A DNA stretch of 61,236 nucleotides, from contig CAJUHT010000008.1 of NCBI GenBank assembly GCA_910586035.1, positions 1 to 61,236 of the forward strand, read 5' to 3'. Every line of letters begins with the position of its first letter. Position 1 is the first letter of the stretch. This DNA comes from an uncultured Christensenella sp. (GTDB taxonomy: Bacteria > Bacillota > Clostridia > Christensenellales > Borkfalkiaceae). The notes under the pieces were generated by a model. That model was given only the letters and a program-made list of their open reading frames with translations. It was not told the origin of the DNA and did not search any database. Shown here piece by piece: positions 31,614-39,073 of the stretch. The position numbers and the translations under genes are program-made.

Positions 31614-33683
31614 TTATTGCGCTTTATTTATTGTTCCGTCCGAACAGGTTATTGTATAGTCGCCCGTGTTTTCGTCCCAATCGTTAGCCTTAATCATAGC
31701 GTTCCATTGCGCCGTAGTGCCGTTTAAAAACGAAATGCTTTTAAGATTGTAGCAATTGCCGAACGCCTTTGCGCGCAAAGCAACGTTGTTTCCTTCGAAA
31801 ACAACGTTGACAACGCCGCTTTTTCTGAACATCAGTTTGGGTATGAAAGTTACGTTTTTACCTATGTTGACAGTGTCAATCGCAGGGCAGTTGCCGAAAG
31901 GCGAATTTGACAGCGACGCGTTGTAAGTCGTGGCAACGTTTTCCGCGTTGTAGTTTACTGTTTTAAGCGCCTCGCAACCGTAGAAAGCCGTTGCGCCTAT
32001 GTGAGTAACGCCTGCGGGAACGGTAATTTCCAAAAGCTTAATGCAGTTCATAAACGCGTTTTCCATTATAAACTTGGTGTTTTCGTTTATTGAGCATTTT
32101 TCCACTTCGGGGCGCGCGGCTTTTACAAGTATTAGGTGCGCGTTTTTCCCGTTGCCCAAATAATGAGCGTTTTCATATTCGGTATATTGAATGTTGTCGC
32201 AATTTTTAAAAGCTAACGAGCCTATTTGCGTTATGCCGTTGCCGAGTTTAACTTCCGTAAGCTCGGTGCAGTCTGCAAAAGCCTGCGCGCCTAACGTTGT
32301 AACGCCGTCGCCGATTATAAGAGTTTGCGCGTTACAGCCGACAAATGCATAATCGCCTATTTTTGTAACGCTTTCGGGAATTTCGATGCGGCTTACGTTT
32401 GCGCCGTCTACCAAGTTTTGCGCATAGTAGAGGGGGTTGGAGTATTGGTTTTTAAACGTAATGCCGCACATTTGCTCGACTGTGGCGTTAAGCTCGTAAA
32501 GATTTTCGCAAAATTGAAAAGCATTCGAATTGACAGTCTTTAATCCGCTTCCGAATTTAACCGTTTTCAACTCCTTACAACTGTAAAAAGCCATTGAGCC
32601 GATTGCGGTTATGCTGTCGGGCAATTCCAGCGAAGTTATATTAAGGCTTTTAAACGCGCTTGCGGCTATTTCGGTTACCGGCTCTCCGTTATAAGTTGCA
32701 GGTATAACCAAGTCGGTAACGTTTACTTCGCCCATTCCGGAAACGGAGTAGCCGCCGTTCTTGTTGGCGGTAAAGCTAAATCCGTCAGTGTTGATTTGCG
32801 GCAAATCTATATCCGGAAGAGTTATTTCAGCCGTTCCGTATTTAAAAGTCATTTCTACTTTCAGCGCGTGATATTCGTCCGTTAAATCACCATAAAAAGA
32901 TTTTATTTTGTCGTCCTCGAATTTCAAAGTTATAGTGCCGCTATAATAAGGGAAAAGCTCTATCTTTTCGGGAGTGCGGCATACATAGCCGTCGGTTGCC
33001 TCGTCGTATGTAAAATCGGCGAAGTATGCGCTTAAATCGCAAACGCCAAACGTTCCGTTGTAGGCATAACCGTACTCGCTTTCTTCCATTTCCGTCTTGC
33101 TCTGTCCGTCGTCGGTAACGCGGTAGTGGTAATACTTGCCGTCTTCCTTTGTGTAATAGTCCGTCGACGTGTACGGATAGTCTTCCACAATATTTCCTTC
33201 GGTATCTATTCGTTCGTTAGAAGTGTAAATAATGCCGTCGGCAAGTTTACATACGGTTAAATCGCCGCCGTCGTCTTCCATACCTATCATATTCATTTCA
33301 ACGTTGCCAAACTTTTTAAAATCGAAAGCGTTCGCCCATTCTTCTTCGGTAAGCTGGTTTTTCTTAGGAGGCGCGTCGGGGTCGGGTTGGTTGCAAACTC
33401 CGCAAACGCCGTTTTCGTACTTGTGCCCTGCGGGTTGACCGTGTTCGAACGTTGCCTTTCCCTTTTCGCCGCAGATACAGGAAAGGTAGTAAACGGCTTT
33501 TTCCGTGCAGTTGGCGGCGCTCTTTAAATACTTGCTTTCGGCAACCTGCCTGTCAAAGGCGTGGGTATGTTCTCCGTCGCCGTCGGGTTTGCCGTTTTCT
33601 TCGTTACAGCCCGTAAAGGCAAACGCGCTTACGGTAGCCGACGTAGCCGCAAGCAGTAGCGCGAGTAGCTTCTTTCTTTTCAT
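31614..33683 (-). CDS. BspA-like leucine-rich-repeat surface lipoprotein, large
   Basis: 689 residues from ATG 33683, preferred because AGGAG lies 7-8 nt upstream and a lipoprotein signal follows (MKRKKLL, lipobox FTGC at about residue 26); an in-frame extension would run into the leader RNA. After a His/Cys-rich module (HTHAF through CNQPDPD) come a unique domain of about 200 residues and then at least ten BspA/LRR_5 units. It shares lipobox, His/Cys module and LRR class with the 7079 protein, and both genes have the same type of leader. Predicted extracellular, membrane-anchored. Confidence 0.9.
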   Translation of the reverse strand: MKRKKLLALLLAATSATVSAFAFTGCNEENGKPDGDGEHTHAFDRQVAESKYLKSAANCTEKAVYYLSCICGEKGKATFEHGQPAGHKYENGVCGVCNQPDPDAPPKKNQLTEEEWANAFDFKKFGNVEMNMIGMEDDGGDLTVCKLADGIIYTSNERIDTEGNIVEDYPYTSTDYYTKEDGKYYHYRVTDDGQSKTEMEESEYGYAYNGTFGVCDLSAYFADFTYDEATDGYVCRTPEKIELFPYYSGTITLKFEDDKIKSFYGDLTDEYHALKVEMTFKYGTAEITLPDIDLPQINTDGFSFTANKNGGYSVSGMGEVNVTDLVIPATYNGEPVTEIAASAFKSLNITSLELPDSITAIGSMAFYSCKELKTVKFGSGLKTVNSNAFQFCENLYELNATVEQMCGITFKNQYSNPLYYAQNLVDGANVSRIEIPESVTKIGDYAFVGCNAQTLIIGDGVTTLGAQAFADCTELTEVKLGNGITQIGSLAFKNCDNIQYTEYENAHYLGNGKNAHLILVKAARPEVEKCSINENTKFIMENAFMNCIKLLEITVPAGVTHIGATAFYGCEALKTVNYNAENVATTYNASLSNSPFGNCPAIDTVNIGKNVTFIPKLMFRKSGVVNVVFEGNNVALRAKAFGNCYNLKSISFLNGTTAQWNAMIKANDWDENTGDYTITCSDGTINKAQ

Positions 33684-33947
33684 ATGGTTTCTCCTTTTTT
33701 TAAAAATTTCAATGGCGGTAAACCTACGGAAAAGAACAAAAAAATAATGCCGCTTCCTAACAAGAAAGCGACATATAGAAAATGTACTTCTCGTAGGTTG
33801 CGACACCAATTTTAAATTACAGTTGCTCATTGAAAGAATTTGTAATGCAAAAGAAGATACACTTCTACCGAGGTATATCCTTCAATGAGTCAATTTATTC
33901 AGTTGGTGTCGCATTTAAAGTTTAGCACATTTAAAATTTAAAGTCAA
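33684..33947 (-). promoter_or_regulatory. Promoter and candidate attenuating leader RNA (copy B)
   Basis: Minus strand. Promoter TTGACT (33942-33947), 17-bp spacer, TAAACT (33919-33924); predicted start 33912. Leader: closing helix GCGACACCAA/TTGGTGTCGC (33903-33912 with 33800-33809), second helix CTCATTGAA/TTCAATGAG (33881-33889 with 33826-33834), inner hairpin GATATAC/GTGTATC with loop CTCGGTAGAA (33856-33879). Then GCAACCTACGAGAAGTACATTT, an 11-bp terminator stem (33747-33757 with 33764-33774) with T7 (33738-33744), and SD AGGAG. AACCTACG/CGTAGGTT (33792-33799, 33721-33728) encloses the terminator. This entry covers most of the gap up to 34031; the rest (33948-34031) shows nothing. Confidence 0.7.
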
Positions 33948-34031
33948 TTATAATTATTTTAAAATGGTTTTCCTGTCCGACAGAAGTCCCGCATTAGAAT
34001 TCCGCAACGGAAATTGAGGAAACTTGCGCAT

Positions 34032-34187
34032 TTAACTTATCCGCCAAAGCCTGCCGAAACAGTTGGGACAAACGTATTTCCAGCGTAGGGCGCACTCCTT
34101 GCACACGTGGTTACCGCAACTTTCGCACTCGTAAATTTCGCCCTCTGTCCAAAGGTTTCCGCACTTGAATTTTTCGCATCTATCCAT
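34032..34187 (-). CDS. 51-residue zinc-ribbon protein
   Basis: A short gene with four Cys pairs: RCEKFKCG, YECESCGNHVCKECA and YVCPNCFG. The CxxC...CxxC...CxxC spacing indicates one or two small zinc-binding knuckles. TATAAT lies 3 bp before the ATG with no SD, so expression would be leaderless if this start is right. No paralogue in the window. Many such mini zinc proteins are unannotated; the function is unknown. Confidence 0.6.
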   Translation of the reverse strand: MDRCEKFKCGNLWTEGEIYECESCGNHVCKECALRWKYVCPNCFGRLWRIS

Positions 34188-34273
34188 AAAATTATAATGC
34201 GCAAATGCGCGCGTAAAATGCGCGTAAATTTACTTTTTTTTCTTATTTTGCGCGTTAAAATTCGGCTAAACTG

Positions 34274-34302
34274 TTGCCTTATTTCTAATAATATGGTATA
34301 AT
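34274..34302 (+). promoter_or_regulatory. Promoter of gyrB-gyrA
   Basis: TTGCCT (34274-34279), 17-bp spacer, TATAAT (34297-34302). The leader is about 89 nt and ends with the SD GAGAGGTGA. Confidence 0.8.
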
Positions 34303-34397
34303 ATTTTTAATGGAACTCCGCGGCTTTGCACGGCATTTCAAAAGGCTGTAAAAAGCGTTTTGCGCGGCGTTTACAACACTTGGCGAGAGGTGAATTT

Positions 34398-36326
34398 ATG
34401 CCCGATAAAGTGCGTTCGGATTACGATGCCAACAGCTTAAAAGCATTAAAGGGGTTAGAGCCGGTAAGGGAACACCCCGGAATGTATATCGGACCGACTG
34501 ATGAAAAAGGTTTACACTGCCTTGTAAGGGAAGTTATCGACAACTCGATTGACGAAGCCCTTGCAGGCTATTGCGACAGAATAGAAGTTACCATATCCGC
34601 GGAGGGTTTCTGCACCGTTAAGGATAACGGCAGGGGCATACCCACGGGTATAAACAAGGAAGAGGGCATTTCGGGCGTGGAATTGGCTTTGACCAACCTC
34701 AACGCAGGCGGAAAATTCGGCGGCGGCAACAAGGCTGGGGGATACAAAATTTCGTCTGGCTTGCACGGCGTGGGCGTTTCCTGCGTAAACGCGCTTTCCG
34801 ATACGCTTATTGCGGAAGTGTGTCAGCGCGGTCATAAATTCCGTCAGGTATACCACGAGGGCGTGCCCGAAGAACCTTTAAAGATTGTAGAGGACACGGA
34901 CGCAACTGGAACTTCCATCTGTTTCCACCCCGACCCCACAATGTTCGAAACGGTGGACTTCAACTACGAAACGCTTAAAACGCTTTTGAGGGAGCTTTCC
35001 TATTTAAACAAGGGGCTTACACTTACGCTTACCGACCACCGCGGCGAAAAGGTGCGTTCGGATACTTTCTGTTACGAGGGGGGCGTAGTCCACTTTATTC
35101 AGGATATAAACGCGGGTAAAAACACGCTGTTCGCCCAGCCCGTATACTTCGAAGAGAGCGAGGGGGACGATAAATTCCTTGAAGTAGCCATTCAGTATAA
35201 CGACGGCTATTCCGAGCAGATTTTTCCCTTCTCAAACAATATCCGCCAGCCCGACGGCGGCACGCATTTGGACGGGTTCAAGGCGGCGCTCACAAAGGTG
35301 ATAAACGACGCGGGGCACAGGCTGAATATTTTAAAGGATAGCGACAAGCTTTCGGGCGACGACGTGCGCGAGGGTATAACTGCGGTTGTTTCCGTAAAGA
35401 TTGCCGACGCGCAGTACGAAAGCCAGACTAAGAGTAAGCTTTGCTCCACCTATGTCCGCGGATTTGTGCAAAAGGCGGTCGTTGACAAATTCGGCACCTA
35501 TCTCGAAGAGCACCCCTCCGAAACAAGGGAACTCGTAATGCGTTGCGTAACCGCCCAGCGCGCGCGCGACGCGGCAAGGCTCGCCCGCGAGGAAACGAGG
35601 AGGAAGGGCGTTTTGGAAAGCACCAAACTCCCCGGCAAACTTGCCGACTGCTCGGATAAGCGTTCGGAGCTGTGCGAAATTTATATTGTAGAGGGCGATT
35701 CGGCGGGCGGCACCGCAAAGCAGGGGCGCGACAGGCGTTTTCAAGCTATACTGCCCTTGCGCGGCAAGATACTCAACGTGGAAAAGGTGCGTATAAACCG
35801 CGTGTTGGAAAACGAAGAAATCAAGGCTATGATAACGGCATTCGGTTGCGGCATACAGGAAAACTTCGACGAAAGCAAACTCCGCTACGACAGAATTATA
35901 ATTATGACCGACGCCGACGTAGACGGCTCGCATATAAGAATACTTCTTCTTACTTTCTTCTTCCGCTATATGCGCCCGCTGGTTGAAAACGGGCACGTAT
36001 ACGCCGCACAGCCGCCCCTGTATAAGGTCAGCGGAAAGGGTATAGAGGATACGTATCTCTACGACGACCCTGCGTTAGCCAAGTTCAGGGAGGAGCATCC
36101 CGACGGCAAATTCGACCTTCAACGCTATAAGGGCTTGGGCGAAATGAACAAGGAACAGCTTTGGGAAACGACTATGGACCCTTCAAAGCGCACGCTTGTA
36201 AGAATTAACGTAGAGGACGCGGTTGAAGCCGACAAGATGTTTGCGCTTTTGATGGGCGAACAGCCCGAATTGCGCAGGCAGTTTATAGAAGAAAACGCCA
36301 AGCTCGTTGCCGAGCTGGACGTTTAA
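34398..36326 (+). CDS. gyrB: DNA gyrase subunit B
   Basis: 642 residues from ATG 34398 (GAGAGGTGA 5-6 nt upstream; the ATG at 34326 has no SD). GHKL ATPase: PGMYIGPTDEKGLHCLVREVIDNSIDEA (Glu/Asn of the ATP site), DNGRGIP, SGLHGVGVSCVNALS. TOPRIM: EGDSAGG and DADVDGSHIR, with the C-terminal RYKGLGEMN. It supplies the ATPase and metal-binding parts of the supercoiling enzyme. It is followed by gyrA after 15 bp; neither recF nor dnaA lies nearby. Confidence 0.97.
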   Translation: MPDKVRSDYDANSLKALKGLEPVREHPGMYIGPTDEKGLHCLVREVIDNSIDEALAGYCDRIEVTISAEGFCTVKDNGRGIPTGINKEEGISGVELALTNLNAGGKFGGGNKAGGYKISSGLHGVGVSCVNALSDTLIAEVCQRGHKFRQVYHEGVPEEPLKIVEDTDATGTSICFHPDPTMFETVDFNYETLKTLLRELSYLNKGLTLTLTDHRGEKVRSDTFCYEGGVVHFIQDINAGKNTLFAQPVYFEESEGDDKFLEVAIQYNDGYSEQIFPFSNNIRQPDGGTHLDGFKAALTKVINDAGHRLNILKDSDKLSGDDVREGITAVVSVKIADAQYESQTKSKLCSTYVRGFVQKAVVDKFGTYLEEHPSETRELVMRCVTAQRARDAARLAREETRRKGVLESTKLPGKLADCSDKRSELCEIYIVEGDSAGGTAKQGRDRRFQAILPLRGKILNVEKVRINRVLENEEIKAMITAFGCGIQENFDESKLRYDRIIIMTDADVDGSHIRILLLTFFFRYMRPLVENGHVYAAQPPLYKVSGKGIEDTYLYDDPALAKFREEHPDGKFDLQRYKGLGEMNKEQLWETTMDPSKRTLVRINVEDAVEADKMFALLMGEQPELRRQFIEENAKLVAELDV

Positions 36327-36341
36327 GGGGGAATGAAAGCA

Positions 36342-38882
36342 ATGGCAAAGAAACAGACAAGCCCCGAATTGACGGAAGAATTCGTCAAAACGCTTGCTAT
36401 GACAAAAATGCTCGAAGTCGAGGTTGACGAAGAGCTGAAAAAATCGTTTATAGCCTACGCTATGGCGGTAAACGTGTCCCGTGCAATTCCAGACGTAAGG
36501 GACGGTTTAAAGCCCGTACACCGCAGAATTTTATATTCTATGCACGATTTGGGCTTATACAACGATAAAGCTTTCAGAAAGTGCGCGCGTATAGTCGGCG
36601 ATTGCCTCGGTAAATATCACCCTCACGGCGACAGCTCGGTGTACGACGCGCTCGTAAGGCTTGCGCAGGACTTTACTATAAATATGCCGCTCGTTGAAGG
36701 GCACGGCAACTTCGGCTCGGTAGACGGCGACCCCGCCGCGGCAATGAGATATACCGAAGCAAGGCTTTCGAAAATTTCTTCGGAAATGCTCCGCGACCTT
36801 GAAAAGGATACGGTTGACTTCTATCCCACGTTCGACGATACGGGTATGCAGCCCACGGTATTGCCCTCGCGCTTCCCCAATATGCTCGTAAACGGCTCCG
36901 ACGGTATTGCGGTAGGTATGGCAACCAACATACCGCCCCACAATCTCGGCGAGGTTATAGACGGCGTTTGCGCTATGATAGACAACCCCGATATTGAAAT
37001 TGACGAGCTTATGGAGTATATCCCTGCGCCAGACTTCCCTACGGGCGGTCTTATTATGGGGCGCGGCGGTATCCGCAAGGCGTATAAGACGGGGCGCGGA
37101 AGCATAGTCATCCGCTCCAAATGCGAAATAGAGGACTACCAGAGCGGCAACCAGACAAGGCAGAGAATAATTGTAACGGAAATTCCCTATCAGGTAAACA
37201 AGGCTAAGCTTATTGAAACTATGGCTAACCTTGTAAAGGATAAGAGGATAGAGGGCATTTCCGACATCCGCGAAGAATCCGACCGCGACGGTATGCGCAT
37301 AGTCATAGAAATAAAGAAAGACGCTAACGCGCAGGTCGTTTTAAACCTGTTGTACAAGCATACCAACCTGCAAATTTCCGACGGACTTATAATGCTCGCC
37401 CTTGTGGACGGCACGCCCAAGATTTGCACGCTTAAAGACTTTATTTATTACTACCTCGAACATCAGAAAGACGTTATACGCAGAAGGACCAAGTACGACC
37501 TTGCCAAGACGGAGGAGCGCGCGCATATACTGCGCGGACTTGTAATCGCTCAGGCGTCGATTGACGAAGTTGTAGAGGTCTGCCGCAACGCGATAGACAA
37601 AACCGACTGCGTAACCAAGCTTACAAACCGCTTTGAGCTTGACGTTAAACAGGCTACCGCGGTTGCCGAACTCAGGCTGTACCGTATTTCCCACCTCGAA
37701 GTGGACAAAATTTCCGCCGAGTTGGACGAACTTGAAAAGGCTATTGCCGACTATAAGGATATTCTTGCCAACGAAAGCAGGGTATACGAAATTATCCGCA
37801 CCGATTTGCAGGAAATAAAGCGCAAGTACCCCGGCGAACGCAAGACGGAAATCGAAGTCGATTTCGGAGATATAGACGATGCCGACCTTATTCCCGAGGA
37901 GCAGGTTGTAATATCGCTTACCCATTCGGGATACGTAAAACGCCTGCCCGTAGGCGAGTACAGGGCTCAGCACCGCGGCGGTATGGGTATAACAGCCCAC
38001 AAGCCCAAGGACGAGGACTTTGTGGAAAATATGTTTGTCTGCTCCACGCACGACGACATATTGCTCTTCTCCAACCGCGGCAGGGTATACTCGATTAAAG
38101 GGTATCAGATTCCCGAAGCGGCACGGGCGGCTCGCGGCAGGGCGATTGTAAATATCGTTCAGATTGCCCAGGACGAAAAGATTGAAACGATTATACCTTT
38201 CAATGCGGAAAAGGAATATATTTGCTTCGCAACAAAGAGCGGTATGATTAAAAAGACGGAAATCAACCAATTCACCAGCATCAACCGCAGCGGTAAAATT
38301 GCAATCAAATTAAACGAGGGCGACAGTCTTATTTCCGTGCAGTACTGTTCGTCGGGCGACGCGGTTATGGTTGCCAGCAAGGGCGGTAAGTGCATAACGT
38401 TCAATCAGGAAGACGTACGCGCTATGGGGCGCGATACGGCTGGCGTAAAGGCAATGAAGCTAAGCGGCGACGACAGGCTTGTCGATATGCTTGTGGTCGA
38501 CAGGGAAAAGGATATTCTCACCGTAACGTCCAACGGTTACGGAAAGCGTACCGACAGCTCCGACTACCGAGAGCAGGGACGTGCGGGCAAAGGCGTTAAG
38601 GCGGGTACTTTTAACCAGCTTACGGGCTATCTTGTGTCTATTAAACAGGTTACCGACGACGACGACGCTATGCTCATTTCCGACGGCGGTACAATCATAA
38701 GAATGCACTGCGCGGATATTTCCCGCTTTGGCAGAACGTCGAGGGGCGTGCGGCTTATGCGCTTGAAAGACGGCGTGGTCGCTACCGTAGCGCTTACCGA
38801 GCGCGACGACGAGGCGGAAGCGCAAGCTCCCGAAGAGAGCGCGGCGGACGTACCCGAAGAACCTACGGAAAGTGAAGAATAA
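36342..38882 (+). CDS. gyrA: DNA gyrase subunit A
   Basis: 846 residues from ATG 36342; AAGGGGG is 10 nt upstream, whereas the ATG at 36333 would leave almost no spacing. The breakage-reunion domain has RAIPDVRDGLKPVHRRIL, KYHPHGDSSVYDALVRLAQ (residues matching the unmutated quinolone-determining Ser and Asp) and the catalytic Tyr in AMRYTEARL. Five to six C-terminal beta-pinwheel blades follow, including a gyrase box (QHRGGMG). An acidic tail of about 25 residues closes the protein. Confidence 0.97.
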   Translation: MAKKQTSPELTEEFVKTLAMTKMLEVEVDEELKKSFIAYAMAVNVSRAIPDVRDGLKPVHRRILYSMHDLGLYNDKAFRKCARIVGDCLGKYHPHGDSSVYDALVRLAQDFTINMPLVEGHGNFGSVDGDPAAAMRYTEARLSKISSEMLRDLEKDTVDFYPTFDDTGMQPTVLPSRFPNMLVNGSDGIAVGMATNIPPHNLGEVIDGVCAMIDNPDIEIDELMEYIPAPDFPTGGLIMGRGGIRKAYKTGRGSIVIRSKCEIEDYQSGNQTRQRIIVTEIPYQVNKAKLIETMANLVKDKRIEGISDIREESDRDGMRIVIEIKKDANAQVVLNLLYKHTNLQISDGLIMLALVDGTPKICTLKDFIYYYLEHQKDVIRRRTKYDLAKTEERAHILRGLVIAQASIDEVVEVCRNAIDKTDCVTKLTNRFELDVKQATAVAELRLYRISHLEVDKISAELDELEKAIADYKDILANESRVYEIIRTDLQEIKRKYPGERKTEIEVDFGDIDDADLIPEEQVVISLTHSGYVKRLPVGEYRAQHRGGMGITAHKPKDEDFVENMFVCSTHDDILLFSNRGRVYSIKGYQIPEAARAARGRAIVNIVQIAQDEKIETIIPFNAEKEYICFATKSGMIKKTEINQFTSINRSGKIAIKLNEGDSLISVQYCSSGDAVMVASKGGKCITFNQEDVRAMGRDTAGVKAMKLSGDDRLVDMLVVDREKDILTVTSNGYGKRTDSSDYREQGRAGKGVKAGTFNQLTGYLVSIKQVTDDDDAMLISDGGTIIRMHCADISRFGRTSRGVRLMRLKDGVVATVALTERDDEAEAQAPEESAADVPEEPTESEE

Positions 38883-38953
38883 TAAAAGCCAATTTACTAA
38901 TTAAGCGCAACAATTGGCAAAAAAGAAGTTAAGTAAATAAATGAATTTTAAAG

Positions 38954-38986
38954 CCCTGCCGAGTTAGCTCGGCAGGGTTTTCGTTT
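38954..38986 (+). terminator. Intrinsic terminator after gyrA
   Basis: CCCTGCCGAG/CTCGGCAGGG (10 bp), 4-nt loop, then TTTTCGTTT. Confidence 0.93.
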
Positions 38987-39018
38987 ATACGTACAATTGC
39001 GCGTAGGCGCGGTTTAGT

Positions 39019-39065
39019 AAAATGCTACGCGCCCGCGGCATTAAGCCGCGGGCGCGTAGCATTTT
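39019..39065. terminator. 21-bp perfect hairpin, terminator of the P-type ATPase gene
   Basis: AAAATGCTACGCGCCCGCGG and its complement pair over 21 bp around a 5-nt loop; the stem's own A/T ends act as the U-tract in both directions. Confidence 0.88.
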
Positions 39066-39073
39066 ATTAAATT

